A stretch of 8,963 nucleotides of DNA. It comes from DATJYV01 sp035499415 (GTDB taxonomy: Bacteria; Bacteroidota; Ignavibacteria; UBA10030). Made by a program: the position numbers and the translations under genes. The DNA is taken from the NCBI GenBank assembly GCA_035499415.1, contig DATJYV010000058.1, forward strand, positions 1-8,963, read 5' to 3'. Shown here in pieces: positions 1 to 6,449 of this stretch. The notes beneath the pieces are model-generated. The model was given only the letters and a program-made list of their open reading frames with translations, did no database searches and was not told the DNA's origin. Within the stretch, counting starts at the first letter, position 1. Each line of letters begins with the position of its first letter.

Positions 1-1
1 G

Positions 2-217
2 AGCCTGGAGTTTACGGTCGCAGTCACAGCCCCTGCGACGCTCAGGGTCTACAATGCCCTGGGGCAGGAAGTGGCAACGATCTTCAACGCGGTGGCAGAA
101 TCGGGGCAGTTCCACAGTGCGGTCTTTGACGCCTCGAAGCTTCCGTCGGGCATTTATCTGGCCCGCCTCGAATCATCGGGGAAGCAGGCGGTCAAGAAGA
201 TGCTGCTGGTGAAATAA
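2..217 (+). CDS. T9SS type A C-terminal sorting domain, 3' end of a secreted protein (partial)
   Basis: Frame 2 is open from the window edge to TAA at 215-217 and gives 71 residues; the start lies outside the window. The translation has the usual shape of a Por/type IX secretion C-terminal sorting domain: a beta-strand block with LRVYNALGQEVATIF, then VFDASKLPSGIYLARLES, then a short KKMLLVK end. The motifs LGQEV, LPSGIY and the terminal basic strand K-K-M-L-L-V-K are the recognisable parts. In this family the domain directs an exported protein through the outer membrane and is then removed or used for surface attachment. The cargo domain is missing, so its function cannot be named. The call supports an FCB-group host. 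Confidence 0.9.
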   Translation, partial: SLEFTVAVTAPATLRVYNALGQEVATIFNAVAESGQFHSAVFDASKLPSGIYLARLESSGKQAVKKMLLVK

Positions 218-233
218 GAGGGATAAAGCGGAA

Positions 234-261
234 GTCACGAGTCAGATGAGAGCCGAGAGCT
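234..261. repeat. Short heptad repeat downstream of the T9SS cargo gene
   Basis: Two pairs of near-identical 7-mers lie end to end 16 bases after the stop codon: GTCACGA then GTCAGAT (234-247), and GAGAGCC then GAGAGCT (248-261). The period is the same as in the longer tracts at 4472-4534 and 5020-5096, but the unit sequence differs. Four units could arise by chance, so this gains weight only from the other tracts. Confidence 0.4.
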
Positions 262-272
262 GGCCGCTCATG

Positions 273-406
273 GGTCATTGCGAATCCCATGTTCATTATC
301 GGGACGCCTGCCCGCCGTGATCCTTCTTATGGCGGGAAGCAATCCGCTTACGAACGTACGCCCCTTGAGGTATCGGATTGCTTCGCACACAGTGCTCGCG
401 ATGACC
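273..406. repeat. Nested imperfect palindrome, REP/MITE-like intergenic element
   Basis: Outer arms GGTCATTGCGA (273-283) and TCGCGATGACC (396-406) are inverted copies with one mismatch. Inner arms GAAGCAATCCG (336-346) and CGGATTGCTTC (374-384) are a perfect 11-bp inverted repeat. A third short pair, CCCGCC (311-316) and GGCGGG (331-336), sits in the left half. From memory, the combination of CATTGCGA, GAAGCAATC and GATTGCTTCG resembles a palindromic intergenic repeat seen in many unrelated bacterial genomes. No ORF is present, so if mobile it would depend on a transposase elsewhere. Only one copy is visible here, so the repeat status is inferred from the structure and that resemblance. Confidence 0.6.
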
Positions 407-456
407 TAGCTTAAAATCCATAACCCTCAGGTCGACACCCGGCGCATAGAAACAAC

Positions 457-481
457 AAGGCCCTCTCGCGAGGGCCTTTTC
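457..481 (-). terminator. GC-rich hairpin terminator of the small cysteine-rich gene
   Basis: A perfect 9-bp stem, AAGGCCCTC (457-465) with GAGGGCCTT (470-478), closes a 4-nt loop. On the minus strand it begins 20 nt after the stop codon of the small gene and is followed by TTGTTGTTT. On the plus strand it is followed by TTC, so it may act in both directions. Most likely it ends the minus-strand unit. The distance of 240 nt from the T9SS gene makes it less likely to serve that gene alone. The stem core resembles the tRNA terminator near 8595-8614. Confidence 0.8.
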
Positions 482-498
482 ATTGCTGGAGCGTCAAC

Positions 499-630
499 CT
501 ACTTGCAACAGTTCGCCGTGCAGCAAGCAGGGCAGCAACCGTTCTTGCAATCTGCCTTCGCGCCGTCGAACGAGAGCGCCGTCGCAACGAATACTAGAAG
601 CCCCACGAGAATCATCCATCGTCTTTTCAC
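499..630 (-). CDS. Exported cysteine-rich micro-peptide, 43 aa
   Basis: The predicted product has a signal peptide: basic start (K2, R3, R4), hydrophobic core about residues 6-20, and an AKA cleavage site at 24-26. It is followed by a 17-residue mature peptide, DCKNGCCPACCTANCCK. Seven of those residues are cysteines, arranged as C, CC, CC, CC. I chose the GTG start at 630 because GGAGG lies 8 nt upstream (639-643) and a strong promoter (662-690) ends about 25 nt upstream. The longer reading from ATG 690 would begin inside the promoter. A hairpin terminator follows the stop. I do not recognise the family. Metal binding, redox buffering or a disulfide-bonded secreted peptide are all compatible with the sequence and none is shown. 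The odd number of cysteines leaves one unpaired if all others form disulfides. Confidence 0.7.
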   Translation of the reverse strand: MKRRWMILVGLLVFVATALSFDGAKADCKNGCCPACCTANCCK

Positions 631-638
631 GTTCGATT

Positions 639-643
639 CCTCC
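639..643 (-). promoter_or_regulatory. Shine-Dalgarno GGAGG for the cysteine-rich peptide gene
   Basis: The minus strand reads GGAGG 8 nt before GTG 630. This decides the start codon: the upstream in-frame ATG at 690 has no such site. Confidence 0.75.
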
Positions 644-661
644 ACAATAATTTCTGCATGA

Positions 662-690
662 ATATTAAACATCGATTCGAACGTTATCAA
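662..690 (-). promoter_or_regulatory. Sigma70-like promoter for the cysteine-rich peptide gene
   Basis: The minus strand has TTGATA (690-685), a 17-nt spacer and TAATAT (667-662), close to the TTGACA-N17-TATAAT consensus. The predicted transcription start is near 655, giving a leader of about 25 nt with the Shine-Dalgarno in it. Confidence 0.65.
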
Positions 691-796
691 GCGAATTCCA
701 TCATCTTTGAGGAATTCATTTCCTGTCGCTCTCAGTAATGGGATATCGAAGTGTTCTCAACCTTGCGAATAGCTCGATTTAGACGTAAATTTTTTC

Positions 797-3700
797 ATGC
801 GTCTCACTCGGCTTGTCTTTTTTTCCCTGACCGTCATCCTCTACCTCAACCCTCCTCTACTCTCTCAGGATTCCAAAGAAAACGCCGACTTCAAGCTCGC
901 CGTCAATCTCTTCAACGACAAGCTGTACGACCTCGCGCTCGAGCAATTCAAACAATTCATCAACCTCTATCCGTCCACTCCCTCGGGGATCGAGGCGCGA
1001 TTTTATCTCGGACTCACCGACATGAAACTTGGGAAGTTCGACGACGCGCGTTTTGCCTTTCAGAACTTCGCGCTCGCGTATCCGGATAATCCCAAGGCCC
1101 CCGAAGCGTGGACCAATGTCGCGGAGGCCTACGTTGCGCTGAACAACCTGCGCGAGGCGGCCCTCGCCTACGAGCGCGTCAAGACGTTTCACCCCAAGAG
1201 CAAATTCGCACCGCAGGGGCTTCTCAAGGCGGCCGACTTGTATGAGCGGCTTGGCGACCGCGACGGAATCAAGCGCGCCCTTCGAACGCTGACGCAGGAT
1301 TACTCGACGCCCGAGGTGCTCTCGGCGCGGCTGAAATTGGCCGAGCTCTCCATCGCCGACCGCGACTATGAATCCGCCGAGCTCGAGAGCCGGAGAGTCC
1401 TTGACGCCACGAAAGACGCGGGTTTGAGAACGCGGGCCATCCTTAGCATGTCCGACGCGATGATCGCGCTCGGGAAGTTTTCCGATGCAGAGAGCGCCTT
1501 GAACGAGCTGATCAGGAACTACCGGCCCGGGCCGGCGACGGATGCGGCGCTCCTGTCACTCGGCCGGCTCCGGCTCCGCACGGGGAAAGCCGGCGACGCC
1601 ATCGCGGCATGGCAAACCGCGGCGGACGATTCTCTGAAGGGTCCGGCGCAGATTCGCCAGGATGCGCTCCTTGCAATGGGCGACCTGCTGAATCTCCAGC
1701 GCGAGTACGGCCGGGCGCTCGCATCATACGAACGGGCTTCGGCGATCCGGGGGGACAGAAACGGCGAGGCGTGGTACAAGGCGGGGGTGGCGGCGGAGCG
1801 GTCGAAGGATCCGCTCAAGGCAGGCCAGTATTACCGGCGGGCCGTGGGTGATTCTCTTGGACGATTCGACCCGCGGCCGGTACTTATCGGCGGCATCAAA
1901 GGGGCGACCTCGGCGAAGAATTATTCCGAGGCGGCGTCGATCTGCGAGCGATACGTGCGATTGTTTCCGCAGGATTCTCTCGTCCCGCGCATCCTCCTGG
2001 ACGAGGCCCGGATCCAGCGGGAATATCTCAAGGATCCGTCACGCGCCGCGGCCTTGTTCGGCCAGGTCGTTGAATCGTACCCCGGAACCGCGTGGGTGGA
2101 CGATGCACTCTTCGGCTGGGCTCAGTCGCTCGAAGACGCGGGGCGCTTTGAGGATGCATTGGGAAAATTGCGGGAGCTTGAGCGCCGGTTCCCGTGCAGC
2201 GAATTTGCGGACGAAGCCCAGACGCGGATACGGCTCATCGGCGCATTTGAGCTCAAGGACCGTGAAGCCGGCCTGGAAAAGCTCTCGCTCCTCGTCGGCG
2301 ATGTGATTGCCCAAAAGGGGAGGGGCGACCTTGCGTACCGTCTGGCGGATATTTACGCGCAAGAGCTCAAAGATTATCCGCGCGCGATCACCCAGTACCA
2401 GGCGGCCCTGCAATCCGACCTTGCCGAATCGAACCGTCCCGCCGCGCGGCTCGCAATCGCAGAATCGTATGCGCTTCTTGCGTTGCGCGAAGAGTCGAAC
2501 CACGGGCCGAAGGGGGACGACTACCTGCGCGAGGCGATTGCGTCGTACGATACGCTCGAACGAGATTATCCGTCGAGCCCCCAGGCCGGCGGTGCCGTTG
2601 TCGAGCAGCTGAACCTGCGGCTGCGTCTTGCGTCGACCCCGGCGGATGTGCGCAAACTCGGCTCCGATTTCCTTGCTTCTTTTCCCACGGCGTCGCGCAA
2701 AGACCTGGCGCTCCTTGCGCTTGCGTCGTCGTATGAGACGCTGAAGAACTTTGACGCCGCCACCCTGACGTATAAACTGATCCTCGAGAGCTACCGGCAT
2801 CCGGATACCGCCCCCGAGGCCCTCTTCCAGCTCGGCTGGTCGCTCGACCAGATGGGTGAGAAGGATTCTGCCGCGACAGTGCTTGCCGAATTTCTCGCCG
2901 CCAATGCGGACCATCGTCAGAGCGCCCGCGCCGCGGTCCTGCTCGCGCGATACGAGTCGGCCAAAGGCCACCCCCAGCGCGCCATCGCGTACATCGACCG
3001 GATCGCGGAAAAATATTTCTATTGCGTCGACCGGTCATCCTTCGAAGAAGACCTGGGGGACGCGTATGCGAATGCGGGGGACAATGTCGACGCCGTCCCG
3101 CACTACCGTCGCGCCGTTGCGGCGGTTCAGAACGATTTCTTTCGCGTGGAGGATGTCTCCACCGACCTCCTGTTCAAGCTGGCCGTTGCGTGCGACAAAA
3201 GCGGGAACCGGCAGGATGCAAAGAGTTTCTACGCGGAATATCTGGCGCGCGACACAAGGACGGAACGGGCGGGCGAGGTGTACTATGCGCTGGCGCTCAT
3301 CGCCAAGGCAGAAAACAACTTCGACGCGGCGGCCCGGTATCTGCAGGAGTCGGCCCGCTTCGCGTCGCAGGCATTCCGCCCCGTCTCCCTGGAGACCGCG
3401 GAGCTTTATTTTCGCGACGAAAAATATGCGGATGCGGCGACCAAATACGCGGAAGCGGCTCAATCCGCAAAGGACGACAGCGTTCTTCAATACCTCGAGT
3501 CGCGCATCGTCGTGTGCTATTTCCGGCTCGACAATCTGAAGGAGGCGGATAAGCGCGCCACGGCATTCGTCAAGAGGACGCCAAACGCATCGCGCTACGC
3601 AGCGGAATTTGAGTTCGAACGCGGAAAGTATTTTCTGCGAAAAGAGGATATCAGGAAGGCGCAGGAGCGCTTCGCACTGGTGGGGTCGCAATATCCGTCC

Positions 3701-4447
3701 GAGCCGATCGCGCCGGATGCGCTTTACTGGATGGCGAGGACCTACGAGCTGGATGAGAAGCCCCAGATGTCGGCGATGGTGTATGATTCCCTTATCCGGA
3801 CGTATCCGAATGCAGCCATCGTGCCGCATGCGGAGTTGAGTCTCGGCAACGTCTATTATAATCTCGAGCAGTGGGATGCAGCCGCGAAGGAGTTCAAGGC
3901 GATCCTTGCCGACGAAGATCGCTCGCCCGACCTGGTCCCGTTCGCGATGAATAATCTGATCCTGGCGTACAAAGAGCTCGGGTTGTACGACGGCGCGTTG
4001 GAGCTGACCCGCAAATATATCGAGCGCTTCCCGAACGATTCCGACCTCATCGACAAGAAAATCGACATCGGCATCCTCTATCGAGAGCTCGGCTATTACG
4101 ACCAGTCCATCGTTCACCTGCAGAGTCTTCTGGAAAACGGCAATTCTGACCTCGAAGCGGAGCTCCGGTACTACATCGGAGAGGCCTACTTTTACAAAGG
4201 GGACCTCCAGCAGGCCATCCTTGAATTTCTGAAAGTTCCGTACCTTGTGACCAGGCGGGGGAAGATGGATTGGGTGTCGACGGCATATTACATGGCGGGA
4301 CAGTCATACGAAAAGATGTCGAAGTACGACGAGGCGATTACGATGTACAGACAGATCATCGACCGGAAAGACACGGACGCGGAGTTCAAAACCGCCGCGC
4401 AGAAGGAGATTGACCGCGTGAATACGTTGGTGGGGAAGAGGAACTGA
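797..4447 (+). CDS. Exported giant tetratricopeptide-repeat protein, 1216 aa
   Basis: The N-terminus is a signal peptide: R2 and R5, a hydrophobic core about residues 6-17, and likely cleavage near LLSQ-DS (21-26). There is no lipobox cysteine, so a soluble periplasmic protein is more likely than a lipoprotein. From about residue 29 to the end it is alpha-helical repeats of roughly 35-40 residues with TPR spacing, for example ALEQFKQFINLYP, DARFAFQNFALAYPDNP, AALAYERVKTFHPKSKF, and at the C-terminus GDLQQAILEFLKV and KYDEAITMYRQII. The pattern resembles the YbgF/CpoB and BamD type of TPR (A-x-x-x-F/Y ... YP). No enzymatic domain is visible. TPR arrays of this kind scaffold protein complexes; the partner is unknown. 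No Shine-Dalgarno precedes ATG 797. A weak promoter match (TTGCGA 763-768, N17, TAAATT 786-791) would put transcription start almost on the ATG. The gene is alone, with non-coding DNA on both sides. Confidence 0.88.
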   Translation: MRLTRLVFFSLTVILYLNPPLLSQDSKENADFKLAVNLFNDKLYDLALEQFKQFINLYPSTPSGIEARFYLGLTDMKLGKFDDARFAFQNFALAYPDNPKAPEAWTNVAEAYVALNNLREAALAYERVKTFHPKSKFAPQGLLKAADLYERLGDRDGIKRALRTLTQDYSTPEVLSARLKLAELSIADRDYESAELESRRVLDATKDAGLRTRAILSMSDAMIALGKFSDAESALNELIRNYRPGPATDAALLSLGRLRLRTGKAGDAIAAWQTAADDSLKGPAQIRQDALLAMGDLLNLQREYGRALASYERASAIRGDRNGEAWYKAGVAAERSKDPLKAGQYYRRAVGDSLGRFDPRPVLIGGIKGATSAKNYSEAASICERYVRLFPQDSLVPRILLDEARIQREYLKDPSRAAALFGQVVESYPGTAWVDDALFGWAQSLEDAGRFEDALGKLRELERRFPCSEFADEAQTRIRLIGAFELKDREAGLEKLSLLVGDVIAQKGRGDLAYRLADIYAQELKDYPRAITQYQAALQSDLAESNRPAARLAIAESYALLALREESNHGPKGDDYLREAIASYDTLERDYPSSPQAGGAVVEQLNLRLRLASTPADVRKLGSDFLASFPTASRKDLALLALASSYETLKNFDAATLTYKLILESYRHPDTAPEALFQLGWSLDQMGEKDSAATVLAEFLAANADHRQSARAAVLLARYESAKGHPQRAIAYIDRIAEKYFYCVDRSSFEEDLGDAYANAGDNVDAVPHYRRAVAAVQNDFFRVEDVSTDLLFKLAVACDKSGNRQDAKSFYAEYLARDTRTERAGEVYYALALIAKAENNFDAAARYLQESARFASQAFRPVSLETAELYFRDEKYADAATKYAEAAQSAKDDSVLQYLESRIVVCYFRLDNLKEADKRATAFVKRTPNASRYAAEFEFERGKYFLRKEDIRKAQERFALVGSQYPSEPIAPDALYWMARTYELDEKPQMSAMVYDSLIRTYPNAAIVPHAELSLGNVYYNLEQWDAAAKEFKAILADEDRSPDLVPFAMNNLILAYKELGLYDGALELTRKYIERFPNDSDLIDKKIDIGILYRELGYYDQSIVHLQSLLENGNSDLEAELRYYIGEAYFYKGDLQQAILEFLKVPYLVTRRGKMDWVSTAYYMAGQSYEKMSKYDEAITMYRQIIDRKDTDAEFKTAAQKEIDRVNTLVGKRN

Positions 4448-4471
4448 GGAGGAAAATTTCCCGATGCCGAA

Positions 4472-4534
4472 TTCTGATAGCCATCATCAAACAGCTAAAG
4501 TCTGACAGCCAACCGCCAACGACGAACTCCTAAC
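4472..4534. repeat. Degenerate heptad tract, nine 7-nt units, consensus NNCNRAC
   Basis: Read in steps of seven from 4472, all nine consecutive units have C at position 3 and a purine at position 5. Eight have A at position 6 and seven have C at position 7. The last four units all end in AAC. Positions 1, 2 and 4 vary freely. A near-direct repeat, TCTGATAGCC (4473-4482) and TCTGACAGCC (4501-4510), lies four periods apart. The tract starts 24 nt after the TPR stop codon and ends 40 nt before the next gene. The stretch 4501-4574 is C-rich and G-poor (32 C, 8 G in 74 nt). Confidence 0.6.
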
Positions 4535-4574
4535 CCCCTCTTCCTCATCATCATCTACCTACGAAGGCCCAACA

Positions 4575-4997
4575 ATGGAAACTCCGCCAAAGTGGTACAA
4601 GTTTGTCGCGATTATTGCGCTCGTCTGGAACCTGCTCGGCTGTCTCGCCGTATTTGCCGACATCATGATCCGGCCCGAGGATATCGCAAAGATGTCCGCA
4701 AATCAGCAGGCGATGTATGCCGCGCGCACGACCTGGTCGACCGCCGCAAGCCTTCTGGCGGTGCTGGGGGGCGCCGCAGGATCGCTCGGACTTTTTCTGC
4801 GAAAACGCTGGTCGATGCCGCTACTCGCGGCCTCGGTCGTCGGTTTGATCGTGCAGGACTACGGGCTCTTCGTCGTCGCGAACGGAATAAATTTAGGCGG
4901 TACGACTCCGCTGGTAATCCAGGGATTCGTCATACTGATCTCCCTCGGCCTGGTCTACATGGCCCGCACCGCCCGAACCAAGGGATGGATTGCCTGA
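4575..4997 (+). CDS. Small four-helix integral membrane protein, 140 aa
   Basis: Four hydrophobic segments are visible at about residues 9-29, 54-75, 81-102 and 112-131. Between the first two is a polar loop (PEDIAKMSANQQAMYAARTTW), and LRKRW sits between helices 2 and 3. The opening METPPKWYKFVAIIALVWNLLGC and the end ARTARTKGWIA match, from memory, a family of about 140-150 residue bacterial membrane proteins that databases often label 'hypothetical' or, with little support, 'sugar transporter'. No transport or catalytic motif can be seen, so I give no function. ATG 4575 has a weak GAAGG 7 nt upstream. The gene is flanked on both sides by heptad-periodic non-coding DNA. Confidence 0.85.
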   Translation: METPPKWYKFVAIIALVWNLLGCLAVFADIMIRPEDIAKMSANQQAMYAARTTWSTAASLLAVLGGAAGSLGLFLRKRWSMPLLAASVVGLIVQDYGLFVVANGINLGGTTPLVIQGFVILISLGLVYMARTARTKGWIA

Positions 4998-5019
4998 GGC
5001 GCCGATCAGCGGGCAGAGC

Positions 5020-5096
5020 TCACAACTCGAAATTGGCACCTCAAGACTCAAAACCCAAAACTCAAAACTCAAAACTGGAAACTGAAAACTGAAACG
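5020..5096. repeat. Heptad tandem repeat, eleven 7-nt units, consensus T(C/G)AAAAC
   Basis: Eleven consecutive 7-nt units run without a phase break. Position 1 is T in 10 of 11, position 5 is A in 10 of 11, position 6 is A in 9 and position 7 is C in 9. TCAAAAC occurs three times exactly; outer units are more diverged. The tract begins 22 nt after the stop of the membrane-protein gene. It has no spacers, so it is not a CRISPR array. The preserved period with diverging units suggests an old slippage-expanded microsatellite. Confidence 0.85.
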
Positions 5097-5190
5097 ACCA
5101 GTCACCCAATCCACAATCTAACGAATTGCCAATCTCCTTCTCCGATCCCAAAACCTTGGTCCTTATCCTTAACTTCAATCCTTCACTCCT
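5097..5190. other. C-rich, G-poor leader before the 408-aa gene
   Basis: This non-coding stretch contains 36 C and only 6 G in 94 nt on the plus strand. CCTT recurs at 5154, 5161, 5167 and 5180, again near a 7-nt step. I see no promoter with good -35 and -10 elements, no Shine-Dalgarno and no hairpin terminator. High C with low G and little structure is what Rho utilisation sites look like, so factor-dependent termination of the upstream transcript is a reasonable guess. Confidence 0.4.
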
Positions 5191-6417
5191 GTGGGCTTCA
5201 TATTCGAATCCGAAATAGAATCGATCATCAATTCTGTCCGCGCCAGGACGATCGGCGAAGACGAGAGCATCACGCTCAAGCGTGTGCTCCATTCGGAAAT
5301 TCACCCGGCGGTGAAGGCGTATTTCAAGGCCGAAGTGGAGAAGCACTTGAAGCAGGAGCGGGAGCTCGAATTAAGGTCCAAGAAATTCCCGTACTCCCAC
5401 GCGGAGGTCCTGAGTCTTCAGCAGCAGGTCGACCTTTTGCTTCAGCAGCACTACGAGTTTGACAAACACGAGTTTGAGTCCCTCCTGGATGAATCCGTCC
5501 ACTTTCAGTTCAACTACCTGTGCCGGCCGCAGTGGACACTCCTGAATTTTGTTTTCGGAGGACAGAGCAAGGTTTCGACGACCACGGTGGAGCGGAAGCT
5601 GGCGTATTGCGTCGACTACCTCTATTTCGGCGACCTCCTGAAGAGATATTTTGTCGACCGGGGACTTGCAGAGATTTCGTATGAGGAATTCAAGCGGCTT
5701 CTCAAGAGCATCGACGACGAGGTTGTTGCACGACACTCAAGCAACGAGCTCGCGCGGCTCATGAAGGCGATGGTCTCTTTTGTCGATGCCGGCGAATTGC
5801 GCGCCGGAGAGGGGGCCGAGGCGGCGCCGCTTCCCGTGAACGCTGCCATCGTGTTCTTTGAAGACAAAGGTATGGATGACATCATGAGCCGCCTCGAGCG
5901 GGAGCGGGACACGAACGGCGTCAATCGGCTCACGCTTGCGGATCTGGCGAATGTCATCGAACGCGTCCGGACGGGGAACGAAGATGCCGTGGCGCCGGGC
6001 GTCTCCCCGCTCGAAACCACCCCGTCATCCGCCAATCGTTCGAACGGCGAATTGCCGCAAGCGACGGGTGTACGGTACCCGGACGATACGACGGAAGGCG
6101 CGCGACCCCTCGAAACCGGACCCGAGTCTCCCCGTGCGCTTGACGAACAGGCCGAACATGCGAATGCCGCCCAGGACGAATCTCTCCCGAGTCTTCATGA
6201 TATTTTCTCGAAAGAAGAGAAACGGCATTTTGTCAGGAAGATATTTGCAAAGGATGAATCGATGTTCGACGAGACGATTCGCATCCTCGACGGGTTGAGT
6301 TCCTGGGATGAGGCGGCGCATCGCATCGACGAGCTCTATCTTGCCCGGAACGTCGACCCCTTCTCGCCTGAAGCCGTTCTCTTCACCGAACGCGTGTACA
6401 CGCGCTATCGCCGGTAG
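5191..6417 (+). CDS. Hypothetical cytoplasmic protein upstream of obg, 408 aa
   Basis: I do not recognise this family. There is no signal peptide or membrane segment. Residues 1-260 are charged and mostly helical in appearance, with a Gln-rich stretch (76-86, LQQQVDLLLQQ) and an aromatic cluster (HFQFNYLCRPQWTLLNFVFGG, about 104-124). Residues about 262-333 are a low-complexity Pro/Glu/Ser/Ala linker. A compact C-terminal segment follows (334-405, starting LHDIFSKEEKRHFVRKIF and including SSWDEAAHRIDELY and VDPFSPEAVLFTERVY). From memory, this last piece resembles C-terminal segments of uncharacterised FCB-group proteins. The start is GTG 5191, the first start codon after the in-frame stop TAA at 5170-5172; no Shine-Dalgarno is present, so the exact start is uncertain. 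It ends 32 nt before obg on the same strand, which suggests cotranscription. Confidence 0.75.
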   Translation: MGFIFESEIESIINSVRARTIGEDESITLKRVLHSEIHPAVKAYFKAEVEKHLKQERELELRSKKFPYSHAEVLSLQQQVDLLLQQHYEFDKHEFESLLDESVHFQFNYLCRPQWTLLNFVFGGQSKVSTTTVERKLAYCVDYLYFGDLLKRYFVDRGLAEISYEEFKRLLKSIDDEVVARHSSNELARLMKAMVSFVDAGELRAGEGAEAAPLPVNAAIVFFEDKGMDDIMSRLERERDTNGVNRLTLADLANVIERVRTGNEDAVAPGVSPLETTPSSANRSNGELPQATGVRYPDDTTEGARPLETGPESPRALDEQAEHANAAQDESLPSLHDIFSKEEKRHFVRKIFAKDESMFDETIRILDGLSSWDEAAHRIDELYLARNVDPFSPEAVLFTERVYTRYRR

Positions 6418-6449
6418 CGACAAGCGCCCGTCTTTCCGACAACGCTCCC

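Noticed and set aside
763..791. Promoter for the TPR gene (TTGCGA-N17-TAAATT)
   Set aside because: Each box matches only four of six positions, and the implied start of transcription coincides with the ATG. It is possible as a leaderless mRNA but too weak to annotate.
2039..4117. Long minus-strand ORFs (2039-2971 and 3035-4117) antisense to the TPR gene
   Set aside because: They overlap a coherent TPR protein, are rich in Arg and low-complexity residues, and show no domain or signal. They are typical shadows in GC-rich DNA.
797..4447. Identification of the TPR protein as the T9SS component PorW/SprE
   Set aside because: PorW/SprE is a lipoprotein; this protein has no lipobox cysteine after its signal peptide, and I cannot see diagnostic motifs.
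5020..5096. CRISPR array
   Set aside because: The units are 7 nt, directly abutting, without spacers, and no cas genes are nearby.
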